From Bradyrhizobium sp. CB2312 (GTDB taxonomy: Bacteria; Pseudomonadota; Alphaproteobacteria; Rhizobiales; Xanthobacteraceae): 64,000 bases of DNA. A program made the translations under genes and the position numbers. The DNA lies in contig NZ_CP121668.1 of the NCBI RefSeq assembly GCF_029714425.1, positions 7,027,501-7,091,500 of the forward strand, read 5' to 3'. Below, one piece after another: positions 46,139 through 54,387 of the stretch; position 1 is the first letter of the stretch, and each line of letters starts with the position of its first letter. The notes under the pieces were generated by a model. It ran no database searches. It saw only the letters and a program-made list of their open reading frames with translations, and was not told the origin of the DNA.

Positions 46139-47389
46139 ATGAGCCGAGCCGCCACCAATCTGCAAATCGATTCCACCCGTCTCTGGGGCTCCATCCACGA
46201 GACCGCGCAGTTCGGTGCGACGGCCAAGGGCGGTGTGAAGCGGCTGACGCTGAGCAGCGAAGACAAGCAGGTGCGCGACTGGTTCCGCAAGGCCTGCGAA
46301 GAGGCAGGCCTGGAAGTGCACACCGATGCGCTCGGATCGCAGTTCGGCCTGCGCAAGGGCCGCGACATGTCGAAGCTGCCCGTCGGCATCGGTTCGCATC
46401 TCGACACCCAGCCGACCGGCGGCAAGTATGACGGCATTCTGGGGACGCTCGGCGCGCTCGAGGTGATCCGCACGCTGAACGATGCCGGCATCGAGACCGA
46501 GGCGCCGATCTGCATCGTCAACTGGACCAACGAGGAAGGTTCGCGCTTTGCGCCGGCGATGATGGCATCCGCCGCCTATGTCGGCGATTTCACCACCGAC
46601 GACATCCTCTCGCGCAAGGATATCGAGGGCACCACCGTCGGCCAGGCGCTCGACAGCATCGGCTATCGCGGCGACAAGCCGGTCGGCTTCCAGAAGCTCG
46701 GTTGCTTTGTCGAGCTGCACATCGAGCAGGGCCCGATCCTGGAGGCCGAGGGCAAGACCATCGGCGTGGTCGATTCCGGCCAGGGCGTGCTCTGGTACGA
46801 CGGCAAGATCTCCGGCTTCGAGAGCCATGCGGGATCGACGCCCATGCCGCTGCGCCGCGATGCGCTGGCGACGCTCTCGGAGATCGTGCTGGCGATGGAG
46901 GCCATCGCCAAGAAGCATGGGCCGAACGCGGTCGGCACCATCGGCGAGGCCGTGATCGCAAACCCCTCGCGCAATGTCATCCCCGGCGAGATCGCCTTCA
47001 CCATGGATTGCCGCAGCGCCGATGGCGCGATCATGGATGCGCTCGACCGCGATCTGCGCGCCGCCATTGCCGAGATCGCCGCGCGCCGCAAGGTTGACGT
47101 GAAGATCGACCTGGTCTGGCGCAAGCCGCCGACGCATTTCGATCCCAAGCTCATTGCAGCCGTCGAGAACGCGGCCAAGACGCTCGGCTATTCCTCCCGC
47201 CGCATCACCTCCGGCGCCGGCCACGACGCCTGCAATCTCAACACCGTCATGCCGGCGGCGATGGTGTTCGTGCCCTGCAAGGACGGCATCAGCCACAACG
47301 AGCTGGAAGATGCCACCCAGCCCGACTGCGCCGCGGGCACCAACGTGCTCATGCATACCGTGCTGGCGATCGCCGGCGTCGCGTCCTGA
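46139..47389 (+). CDS. M20-family amidohydrolase (N-carbamoyl-L-amino-acid hydrolase/allantoate type)
   Basis: A 416-residue zinc hydrolase: metal site GSHLDTQPTGGKYDGILG, WTNEEGSRF with the catalytic acid pair, HIEQGPILE, dimer-domain FESHAGSTPMPLRRDA, and C-terminal SGAGHDACNLN ... CKDGISHNELED. The family cleaves N-carbamoyl or ureido groups (carbamoylase, beta-ureidopropionase, allantoate amidohydrolase). ATG 46139 with AGAGAGAAC upstream is preferred over TTG 46103, which overlaps lysR. Next gene starts 13 bases after its stop. Confidence 0.87.
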   Translation: MSRAATNLQIDSTRLWGSIHETAQFGATAKGGVKRLTLSSEDKQVRDWFRKACEEAGLEVHTDALGSQFGLRKGRDMSKLPVGIGSHLDTQPTGGKYDGILGTLGALEVIRTLNDAGIETEAPICIVNWTNEEGSRFAPAMMASAAYVGDFTTDDILSRKDIEGTTVGQALDSIGYRGDKPVGFQKLGCFVELHIEQGPILEAEGKTIGVVDSGQGVLWYDGKISGFESHAGSTPMPLRRDALATLSEIVLAMEAIAKKHGPNAVGTIGEAVIANPSRNVIPGEIAFTMDCRSADGAIMDALDRDLRAAIAEIAARRKVDVKIDLVWRKPPTHFDPKLIAAVENAAKTLGYSSRRITSGAGHDACNLNTVMPAAMVFVPCKDGISHNELEDATQPDCAAGTNVLMHTVLAIAGVAS

Positions 47390-47401
47390 TCGGAGGGAGC
47401 C

Positions 47402-48313
47402 ATGCGCGGAGTTTTCGTCGACGCCAACGAAGCCCTCGCCGTGATCATGGAGCGGCTGGAAAAGCCCGGTGATCCCAAGGTGCGGATCCACCGGGACCCC
47501 GACATCAAGCCCGAGCAATACCCCGAAATCCTCGACGGCGCCGAGATCGCGATCGTCGACCACACGGCGCTGCCGACCGAAGTCGCGAAGAAATGCACGG
47601 GGCTCAAGCACGTCGTCTTCCTCGGCACCGGCGCGCGCAGCTACATGAACCCGGAGGAGCTCGCCGAGCTCGGCATCTCCGTGCATCTGATCAAGGGCTA
47701 TGGCGACACGGCGGTCGCCGAATCCGCGATCGCGCTGATGTGGTCCTCCGCCCGCGTCATCGCGATGATGGACCGCGAGATGCGCGCCGGCAATTGGCTG
47801 CGCGAGGACGGCATGCAGCTCACCGGCAAGACGCTCGGCCTGATCGGCTTCGGCGGCATCGCCGCGGAAGTTGCGCGCATCGCGTCCGGCTCAGGCATGA
47901 AGGTCATCGCCTGGAACCGCTCGCCGAAGAGCCATCCCGGCGTCGAGTTCACCGATCTCGACAGCGTCTTGGCGCGAAGCGACGTCGTATCGTTGCATCT
48001 GCTGCTCAACGATGAGACGCGCGGCATGATCACACACGAGAAGATCTTTGCGATGAAGCCTGGTGTCATCCTCGTCAACACCGCCCGCGCCGCGATCGTC
48101 GATGAAGCCGCCATGATCGACGCGTTGAAGTCGGGGCATATCCGCCATGCCGGCCTCGACGTCTTCAACACCGAACCGCTGCCGGCGGACCATCCGCTGA
48201 CCAGGATTCCGAACGTGACGCTATCGGCGCATTCGGCCTTCCGCACGCCAGAGGCGAGCGAGAACCTGATTGAAGCGGCCTGGGTCCACTGCCGCCGCAT
48301 CGTGAAAGGATAA
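47402..48313 (+). CDS. D-isomer-specific 2-hydroxyacid dehydrogenase
   Basis: A 303-residue NAD-dependent enzyme. NAD motif LGLIGFGGIAAEVARIA, catalytic Arg in VNTARAAIVDEAAM, Glu/His relay in DVFNTEPLPADHPLTRIPNVTLSAHSAF. It interconverts a D-2-hydroxy acid and a 2-oxo acid. GGAGGGAGCC lies directly before the ATG. It is sandwiched between the amidohydrolase and an Ldh-family gene, all within 12 or 13 bases, so this is an operon. Confidence 0.9.
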   Translation: MRGVFVDANEALAVIMERLEKPGDPKVRIHRDPDIKPEQYPEILDGAEIAIVDHTALPTEVAKKCTGLKHVVFLGTGARSYMNPEELAELGISVHLIKGYGDTAVAESAIALMWSSARVIAMMDREMRAGNWLREDGMQLTGKTLGLIGFGGIAAEVARIASGSGMKVIAWNRSPKSHPGVEFTDLDSVLARSDVVSLHLLLNDETRGMITHEKIFAMKPGVILVNTARAAIVDEAAMIDALKSGHIRHAGLDVFNTEPLPADHPLTRIPNVTLSAHSAFRTPEASENLIEAAWVHCRRIVKG

Positions 48314-48324
48314 GAGCAACAACA

Positions 48325-49398
48325 ATGGCCGACTACCGCACCATCAAGGCAGAGGCGCTTAACAACGCCATCCACGCCATCGTCAAGGCCGGCGGCTCCT
48401 CGGACCGCGAAGCCGAGCTCGTCTCCACCAACCTCGTCGAGGCCAATCTGAAGGGACACGACTCCCACGGCGTCGGCATGATCCCGCGCTATGTCCAGAG
48501 CGTCACCAATGGCGGCCTCACTGTGAACCAGCACGTCAAGATCGTGCTCGACACCGGTCCGCTTCTCACCCTCGACGGCCTCACCGGCTACGGCCAGGTG
48601 ATCGGCCATGAAGCGATGGAGCTGGCGGCCGAGCGCGCCAGGCGCAACGGCGTGTGTCTCGTCGGCCTCTCCAACTCGCATCACATCGGCCGCATCGGCC
48701 ACTGGGCCGAGCAGTGCATCGACCACGGGCTGGTCTCGATTCACTTCGTCAACGTGATCTCGCGCCCAATCGTGGCGCCCTGGGGCGGCAGCGATGCGCG
48801 CCACGGCACCAACCCGTTCTGCGTCGGCATCCCGCGCAGGGGCAAGGACCCGATTGTGCTCGACTTCGCCACCAGCAGGATCGCGCAAGGCAAGACCCGC
48901 GTCGCCCACAACAAGGGCGTCGAGCTCGAGCCCGGCACCATCATCGACAATGAGGGCAAGCCGACCACCAATCCGCGCTACACCGTGATCCCGCCGCACG
49001 GCGCCATCCTGCCGTTCGGCGAGCACAAGGGCTCGGGCCTCGCGCTGGTGTGCGAAATCCTCGGCGGCGCGCTCTCCGGCGGACAGGTGGTGAAGGGCCC
49101 GTCTGACGGCAAGTACAACGTCCTCAACGGCATGCTCTCGATCGTCATCGACCCGGACAAGCTCGGCACCGGCGAAAACCTCGCACGCGAAGTCGAGAGT
49201 TTTGTCGCCTGGCACACCGGCTCGCCTCCCGGCCCCGGCGTCGACAAGGTCAAGATCGCCGGCGAGCCCGAGCGCGAGACCAAGACCAAGCGCCTCGCTG
49301 AAGGCATTCCGGTCGATCCGACCACCTGGCAGGAGATTCTCGACGCCGGGAAGAAGTTCGGGCTGGACCAGGCGACGATCGAGAAGATCGCGGGCTGA
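48325..49398 (+). CDS. Ldh-family oxidoreductase (malate/L-lactate/ureidoglycolate dehydrogenase type)
   Basis: A 357-residue NAD(P)-dependent enzyme of the sulfolactate/malate/ureidoglycolate/delta-1-piperideine-2-carboxylate reductase family. NLVEANLKGHDSHGVGMIPRYV carries the catalytic His; LVGLSNSHHIGRIGHWAEQ and GGSDARHGTNPFCVGIPR are conserved. Members act on L-2-hydroxy acids or cyclic imines. With the upstream D-hydroxyacid dehydrogenase it could invert a hydroxyl stereocentre through a 2-oxo acid; this is inference. Confidence 0.9.
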   Translation: MADYRTIKAEALNNAIHAIVKAGGSSDREAELVSTNLVEANLKGHDSHGVGMIPRYVQSVTNGGLTVNQHVKIVLDTGPLLTLDGLTGYGQVIGHEAMELAAERARRNGVCLVGLSNSHHIGRIGHWAEQCIDHGLVSIHFVNVISRPIVAPWGGSDARHGTNPFCVGIPRRGKDPIVLDFATSRIAQGKTRVAHNKGVELEPGTIIDNEGKPTTNPRYTVIPPHGAILPFGEHKGSGLALVCEILGGALSGGQVVKGPSDGKYNVLNGMLSIVIDPDKLGTGENLAREVESFVAWHTGSPPGPGVDKVKIAGEPERETKTKRLAEGIPVDPTTWQEILDAGKKFGLDQATIEKIAG

Positions 49399-49508
49399 TC
49401 GCGACGGAGCCCAATGCTCGGAAGAGTTCCGGCCGAATGCACAATTGCGCAACAGAGGCTAGACCAGGGCGAAACATTGGCGCACCTGCGGGGTGGATTT
49501 GAACCGGT

Positions 49509-49532
49509 CCGCGTTGTCTTACGACAACGCGG
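49509..49532. terminator. Perfect 10-base hairpin after the LysR-side operon
   Basis: CCGCGTTGTC (49509-49518), loop TTAC, GACAACGCGG (49523-49532). It begins 110 bases past the Ldh-family stop and 34 bases before the SUFU gene. There is no T-run. It may end the upstream operon or bind a regulator of the SUFU gene. Confidence 0.45.
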
Positions 49533-49565
49533 ATATCCCGGCTCACATCCGCCCCAGAGGTTCAC

Positions 49566-50207
49566 ATGCTCTCCCGTCTCGCAAAGTTCATGTCCGGCTC
49601 AGATCGGCCGTCAGGCTCGGCCGACCTCTATCGGCATCGGCTCGCGATCTATGAGAGCGAGCTTGGCGAGCCCGAGCACAGCTTCACCGACAGCGCCGAG
49701 CGCCGCATCGACATTCACGCCTTTGGCCGCGATTTCGTGCCGGTCTGCCAAGAGGGATCTGACGAAGGCTCCGTGCTTCTGACCAACGGCATGAGCGAGC
49801 AGCGGATGTCGGGCGTGCATGGGGACGCGAAACCGCGCGCCGAGCTGATGTGGTACGTCCGCGAGCCGACAGAGGAGATCTGCGCCAATCTGCGCTGGCT
49901 CGCCAATCTGCCGTTCATCGACACGACCTGGTTCGGCTTCGGTCACCGCGTCGCGCTGCCGTGGCCGCCGGTTGCGGGAACGGACTTCCAGACGTTTCTG
50001 TTTCTCACGCCGATCATCGGCCCGGATAAGAGCATCGCCGAGGCATTGGAGATCGCAGGCGATCCGGTGGAGATTTTGACGGTAAACCTGATCTCGCAGC
50101 AGGAGCTCGGGCTGATCAAGTCCAGGGGGCTCGATCCGTTTCTCGACCTGCTCGACGAGAACGACTATCCGCCGATCTTCGATCCGGCGCGGAAGTCGTA
50201 TGTCTAG
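49566..50207 (+). CDS. Suppressor-of-fused (SUFU) domain protein
   Basis: A 213-residue single-domain cytosolic protein. RIDIHAFGRDF, VLLTNGMSEQRM, ELMWYV and LPWPPVAGTDFQTFLFLTPIIGPD ... ILTVNLISQQELGLIKSRG are conserved SUFU-family segments. Bacterial SUFU proteins are common but mostly uncharacterised; some are thought to act as immunity-type proteins. No toxin gene is adjacent, so the role here is unknown. Stop is TAG. Confidence 0.85.
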   Translation: MLSRLAKFMSGSDRPSGSADLYRHRLAIYESELGEPEHSFTDSAERRIDIHAFGRDFVPVCQEGSDEGSVLLTNGMSEQRMSGVHGDAKPRAELMWYVREPTEEICANLRWLANLPFIDTTWFGFGHRVALPWPPVAGTDFQTFLFLTPIIGPDKSIAEALEIAGDPVEILTVNLISQQELGLIKSRGLDPFLDLLDENDYPPIFDPARKSYV

Positions 50208-50232
50208 GGTGCGCGCCAAACCACCGCGGTCC

Positions 50233-50443
50233 TTCCCTTCTCCCCTTGTGGGAGAAGGTGGCATAGGCGGCCTTCGGCCGCCGTTCTTAAGAACGCCGAT
50301 GCTTCGCATCGGCTATGGCGCCGGATGAGGGGTTCTCTCCGCGAGCAATTCTACGACTGATAGGTCTGCATCTGCGGAGACAGACCCCTCACCCGTCTCG
50401 CCGCTATGCGGCGAGCCACCCTCTCCCACAAGGGGAGAGGGGA
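50233..50443. repeat. Compound palindromic repeat, family G
   Basis: CCCTTCTCCCCTTGTGGGAG opens it and CTCTCCCACAAGGGGAGAGG closes it, enclosing further hairpins (GGCGGCCTTCGGCCGCC, CGATGCTTCGCATCG, TCGCCGCTATGCGGCGA). At 211 bases it is the longest repeat in the window and fills the convergent gap between the SUFU and tartrate dehydrogenase genes. Confidence 0.8.
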
Positions 50444-50455
50444 AAACTGGCCGTC

Positions 50456-51529
50456 TCAATCCACCATGTCCGCGACCGCCTTGCCGCAGGCCGTGGTGTC
50501 GGCATTGCCGCCGAGATCTTTGGTCCGCAGAGTGCGCTCGGCGAGCGTCCGCTCGATCGCCTCGACAATCGACTTGCCGGCAACCTTCTCGCCGAGATGC
50601 TCGAGCATCATTGCGCCCGACCAGATCATGCCGATCGGGTTGGCGATGCCCTGCCCTGCGATGTCGGGCGCCGAGCCGTGCACCGGCTCGAACACCGACG
50701 GGAAATCGCCCTCGGGATTGATGTTGCCCGACGGCGCGATGCCGATGGTGCCGGTGCAGGCCGGGCCGAGGTCGGAGAGGATGTCGCCGAACAGGTTCGA
50801 GCCGACCACGACGTCGAACCAGTCCGGATGCAGCACGAAATTCGCCGTCAGAATGTCAATGTGGTACTTGTCCCACTTCACGCCCGGGAACTTCTTGGCC
50901 ATCGCCTCCACGCGCTCGTCCCAATAGGGCATGGTGATGGAGATGCCGTTGGACTTGGTCGCCGAGGTCAGGTGCTTCTTCGGCCGCGACTGCGCGAGCT
51001 CGAACGCGAATTTCAGGATGCGGTCGACGCCGGTGCGGGTCATCACCGTCTGCTGCGTCACGAACTCGCGGTCGGTGTCCGGGAACATGCGGCCGCCGAC
51101 CGAGGAATACTCGCCTTCGGTGTTCTCGCGCACCACCCAGAAATCGATGTCGCCGGGCTTGCGGTTCGCCAGCGGCGACGGCACGCCGGGCATCAGCCGC
51201 ACCGGGCGCAAATTCACATACTGGTCGAACTCGCGGCGGAATTTGATCAGCGAACCCCACAGCGAGACGTGATCCGGAATCTTGGCCGGCCAGCCCACCG
51301 CGCCGAAGTAGATCGCATCGTGCTTGCCGATCTTCTCCTTCCAGTCATCGGGCATCATCTGGCCGTGCTTCTCGTAATAGTCCCAGGACGAGAAGTCGAA
51401 ATGGTCGAAATGCAACGAGACGCCGTGCTTCTTTGCCGCTGCCTCCAGAACGCGCAGGCCTTCGCGCATCACTTCCTTGCCGATGCCGTCGCCGGGAATG
51501 ACTGCGATCCGGTATTGTTTCTTGCTCAT
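50456..51529 (-). CDS. Tartrate/D-malate-type beta-decarboxylating dehydrogenase
   Basis: A 357-residue member of the isocitrate/isopropylmalate dehydrogenase family: IAVIPGDGIGKEVM, FRREFDQYVNLRPVRLMPGVPSPL (substrate arginines), VVRENTEGEYSSVGGR, VVGSNLFGDILSDLGPACTGTIGIAPSGNINPEG (metal aspartates) and FEPVHGSAPDIAGQGIANP. The pattern fits TtuC/DmlA, which oxidise tartrate or D-malate with Mn and NAD. Whether it is TtuC or DmlA cannot be decided. Divergent from an SDR gene across 156 bases. Confidence 0.9.
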   Translation of the reverse strand: MSKKQYRIAVIPGDGIGKEVMREGLRVLEAAAKKHGVSLHFDHFDFSSWDYYEKHGQMMPDDWKEKIGKHDAIYFGAVGWPAKIPDHVSLWGSLIKFRREFDQYVNLRPVRLMPGVPSPLANRKPGDIDFWVVRENTEGEYSSVGGRMFPDTDREFVTQQTVMTRTGVDRILKFAFELAQSRPKKHLTSATKSNGISITMPYWDERVEAMAKKFPGVKWDKYHIDILTANFVLHPDWFDVVVGSNLFGDILSDLGPACTGTIGIAPSGNINPEGDFPSVFEPVHGSAPDIAGQGIANPIGMIWSGAMMLEHLGEKVAGKSIVEAIERTLAERTLRTKDLGGNADTTACGKAVADMVD

Positions 51530-51685
51530 TGAGAACGTCCTTCGTTGGTCCGGCAGCCGCCGCGTTTTGACCGCACTGCAATGGACCAAAGTCGCGGGCA
51601 GCGCAACGCTGCACTGCAATGTTGACCGTGGCGCCGCCGAGCGCCTACTGGTTTCATCCTGTTCCCATCCTTGCGAGTACCTCTC

Positions 51686-52462
51686 ATGGATCTGCATCTG
51701 CGTGGCAAGCGCGTCCTGATCACAGGCGCGTCCAAGGGCATTGGCGCCGCCGCCGCCGAGGCTTTCGCTGAAGAAGGCGCGCATCTCCTGCTCGCCGCCC
51801 GCAGCGGCGACCAGCTCAAGGCGCTGGCCGAGCGCCTGCGCTCCGCGCACCAGATCGATGCCGCAACCAGCATCGTGGATTTGCGCAAGGCCGAGGACAT
51901 TGCGCGGCTCGCCAGAGAAGCGGCCGAGATCGATATCCTTGTCAACAACGCCGGCGACATTCCCGGCGGCTCGATCGACAAGATCGACGAGGCGACCTGG
52001 CGACACGCCTGGGAATTGAAAGTGTTCGGCTACATCAACCTGACGCGGCATATCTATGCGCAGATGAAGGCCAGGGGCGGCGGCGTGATCGTCAATGACA
52101 TTGGTGCTGCCGGCGAGAAATTCGATGCCAACTATATCTGCGGCAGCGCCGGCAATGCCGCGCTGATGGCCTTCACCCGCGCGCTCGGGGGAAAAAGCCT
52201 CGCCGACAACATTCGCGTGGTCGGCATCAATCCCGGGCCCGTCGGCACCGACCGACACGTCACCCTGCTCAAGACCCGCGCAAAGCACCAGTTCGGTGAC
52301 GAGAGCCGCTACAAGGAATTCCAGAAGAGCCTGCCGCTCGGCCGGCCTGCGCATGCGCGCGAGATCGGCGACCTCATGGCGTTCCTGGCGTCGGATCGCG
52401 CGGGCTATACGTCCGGCGTGATCTATACGGTGGACGGCGGCATCAGCGCGGGATGGGGTTGA
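51686..52462 (+). CDS. SDR family oxidoreductase with altered active site
   Basis: A 258-residue short-chain dehydrogenase: cofactor motif LITGASKGIGAAAAEAFAEEG, VNNAGDIPGGS, GINPGPVGTDRH and VIYTVDGGISAGWG. At the active site the Tyr is present (NYICGSAGNAAL), but the Lys of YxxxK is replaced by Ser. Such SDRs exist, but activity cannot be assumed. ATG 51686 is preferred over the upstream TTG 51671. Tandem with the amidase gene, with a family B repeat between. Confidence 0.87.
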   Translation: MDLHLRGKRVLITGASKGIGAAAAEAFAEEGAHLLLAARSGDQLKALAERLRSAHQIDAATSIVDLRKAEDIARLAREAAEIDILVNNAGDIPGGSIDKIDEATWRHAWELKVFGYINLTRHIYAQMKARGGGVIVNDIGAAGEKFDANYICGSAGNAALMAFTRALGGKSLADNIRVVGINPGPVGTDRHVTLLKTRAKHQFGDESRYKEFQKSLPLGRPAHAREIGDLMAFLASDRAGYTSGVIYTVDGGISAGWG

Positions 52463-52471
52463 CTCTATCCT

Positions 52472-52552
52472 CGTCATTGCGAGCGAAGCGAAGCAATCCA
52501 GGAATGTGGCCGCGGTGACAGAGTGGATTGCTTCGCTGCGCTCGCAATGACG
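52472..52552. repeat. Palindromic intergenic repeat, family B copy 4
   Basis: CGTCATTGCGAGCGAAGCG with GCAATCCA, mirrored by TGGATTGC and CGCTCGCAATGACG. Between same-strand SDR and amidase genes. Confidence 0.88.
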
Positions 52553-52581
52553 ACCAAAGAATAAGCACAGGAGTAAGATAA

Positions 52582-54000
52582 TTGTCTCAAGACCTGATCC
52601 GCGACACCGCCTGCACCGTCGTCGACAAGCTGCGCTCCGGCGACGTCTCGCCGCTCGAACTGCTGGATGTGGTGGAGAAGCGCGTCAGGGACGTCGACGG
52701 CAAGGTCAACGCGCTGCCGACGCTGTGCTTCGATCGCGCGCGCGACCATGCCAAGGCGCTGATGCAGAAGCCGGCCGGCGCGCGCGGCCTGCTCGCGGGC
52801 CTGCCGGTTCCGATCAAGGACCTGACCGACGTCGCGGGCGTCCTGAACACCCAGGGCTCGCCGATCTTCAGGGATAACATCCCCGCAACGTCCGACCTCA
52901 TGGTCGAGAACCTCGAGGCCAACGGCGCAGTGGTCTACGCCAAATCCAACACGCCCGAATTCGGCGCCGGCGCCAACACCTTCAACGAGGTGTTCGGCGC
53001 GACGCTCAATCCCTGGGATACGTCAAAGTCGGCGGCCGGCTCGTCCGGCGGCGCCGCAGTGGCGCTCGCCACCGGCATGGCCTGGCTCGCCCAGGGCTCC
53101 GACATGGGCGGCTCCCTGCGCAGCCCCGCGGCGTTCTGCGGCGTCGTCGGCATGCGGCCGAGCATCGGCCGCGTCGCGCACACCCCGAAATCGGCGATCG
53201 ACCGCAATCTCGGCGTGGTCGGCCCGATGGCGCGCAGCGTCGAGGATCTCGCGCTGCTGCTCGATGCCATGAGCGGCGACTATGCCGCCGACCCGCTGTC
53301 GCTGCCGGCGCCTCTGATCTCGTTCCTGTCGGCCGCCCAATCGGGCAAGAAGCCGAAGCGCATCGCCTATTCGCCCGACCTCGGCATCACCCCTGTTGAT
53401 CCCGAGGTGAAGGCGATCACGCGCAAGGCAGCGGAGCGTTTTGCCGAAGCCGGCGTCATCGTCGAGGAGGCGCATCCGGACTGGCGCGAGGCGCATGAAT
53501 GCTTCCACGTACTGCGCGCCTTCGATTTTGCGATCACCAAGGCCAACCTCCTGCGCACCAAGCGCGACCTGCTCAAGCCCGAGGTGATCTGGAACATCGT
53601 GGAGGGCCTCAAGCTCACGGTCGAGCAACTCGCGCGCGCCGAAGCGCAGCGCGTCGGCATGACCGCGCGCGCGATCGAGTTCTTCAAGACCTACGATCTG
53701 TTGCTGACGCCGACGACAATCGTGCCGCCGTTCCCGATCGAGCACCGCTATGTCGCCGAATGCGCCGGCAAGAAATTCGAGAACTACGTCGAATGGCTCG
53801 GCATCGTCTACGCGATCACCCTCGCCTGCTGCCCGTCGCTGTCACTGCCTTGCGGCTTCACAGCCTCGGGCCTGCCGGTCGGCGTGCAGGTGGTCGGCGC
53901 CCCGCGCGCGGATGCGCAGGTGCTCGCGGGCGCAAAGGTGCTGGAGGATATTCTGGGCCTGCGCGGGACGACGCCGATCGACCCGAAGGTCAAGGCATGA
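52582..54000 (+). CDS. Amidase signature family protein (TTG start)
   Basis: A 472-residue amidase with the Ser-cisSer-Lys set: Lys79 in PVPIKDLTD, cis-Ser154/155 in KSAAGSSGGAAVA, nucleophile Ser178 in GSDMGGSLRSPA. It hydrolyses a carboxamide to an acid and ammonia; the substrate is unknown. TTG 52582 is chosen because CAGGAG lies 8 to 13 bases upstream and no ATG gives the family N-terminus. It could supply an amino or organic acid to neighbouring pathways. Confidence 0.9.
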   Translation: MSQDLIRDTACTVVDKLRSGDVSPLELLDVVEKRVRDVDGKVNALPTLCFDRARDHAKALMQKPAGARGLLAGLPVPIKDLTDVAGVLNTQGSPIFRDNIPATSDLMVENLEANGAVVYAKSNTPEFGAGANTFNEVFGATLNPWDTSKSAAGSSGGAAVALATGMAWLAQGSDMGGSLRSPAAFCGVVGMRPSIGRVAHTPKSAIDRNLGVVGPMARSVEDLALLLDAMSGDYAADPLSLPAPLISFLSAAQSGKKPKRIAYSPDLGITPVDPEVKAITRKAAERFAEAGVIVEEAHPDWREAHECFHVLRAFDFAITKANLLRTKRDLLKPEVIWNIVEGLKLTVEQLARAEAQRVGMTARAIEFFKTYDLLLTPTTIVPPFPIEHRYVAECAGKKFENYVEWLGIVYAITLACCPSLSLPCGFTASGLPVGVQVVGAPRADAQVLAGAKVLEDILGLRGTTPIDPKVKA

Positions 54001-54010
54001 TGCGGGCCGG

Positions 54011-54037
54011 ATCGGGGGACCTTAGCTGTCCCCCGAT
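54011..54037. terminator. Bidirectional-looking hairpin between amidase and small exported protein
   Basis: ATCGGGGGAC (54011-54020), a 7-base loop, then its exact complement GTCCCCCGAT (54028-54037). It fills the 54-base gap between two convergent genes. There is no long T-run on either strand. Confidence 0.6.
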
Positions 54038-54054
54038 GCCGGCATCCGCGTGCC

Positions 54055-54264
54055 CTAGTCGTTTGCTTTCGGGCCGCCATGATACTGATGCGCGTCGTAG
54101 CCCGCATCCTCCGACATAGCAGTGTAAGCCATGGAGCCCGGATGGACCTGTGACATCCGGACAGCCGCTTCCGCTGCGGACGGATGGTGCGCCACATCGC
54201 GGGCGTCGGCAGCGGAGCAAAGCGCGACCAGAACGGCCGACGCGGCGAGAACAGATTTCATCAT
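54055..54264 (-). CDS. Small exported protein, unknown function
   Basis: A 69-residue protein: a signal peptide MMKSVLAASAVLVALCSAADA cleaved after ADA, leaving about 48 residues rich in His, Ser and acidic residues (DVAHHPSAAEAAVRMSQVHPGS, YDAHQYHGGPKAND). The pattern is a plausible small periplasmic protein of rhizobia; no domain is recognised. It lies downstream of aapM on the same strand but behind a hairpin, so it may be separately transcribed. Confidence 0.7.
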   Translation of the reverse strand: MMKSVLAASAVLVALCSAADARDVAHHPSAAEAAVRMSQVHPGSMAYTAMSEDAGYDAHQYHGGPKAND

Positions 54265-54284
54265 GATTTGACGTGCCTCGTGTT

Positions 54285-54315
54285 GAAGCCCACCAGCAAA
54301 CCAGAGGTGGGTTTC
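54285..54315 (-). terminator. Hairpin downstream of the aapQM permease genes
   Basis: GAAGCCCACC (54285-54294) pairs with GGTGGGTTTC (54306-54315) with one G-T wobble and an 11-base loop. It lies between the aapM stop (54388) and the small exported protein start (54264) on the same strand. No T-run follows. Confidence 0.45.
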
Positions 54316-54387
54316 GCAACGTAGGATTCCCAGTCTGAATCGATGCTCCTGCTATAGGCGCGGCATAAACATTTCGTGCTCCCGGAT

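Noticed and set aside
7993..52552. Possible CRISPR array from repeated motifs
   Set aside because: The repeats are dispersed singly by kilobases, are palindromic over 80-200 bases, and have no regular spacers or cas genes.
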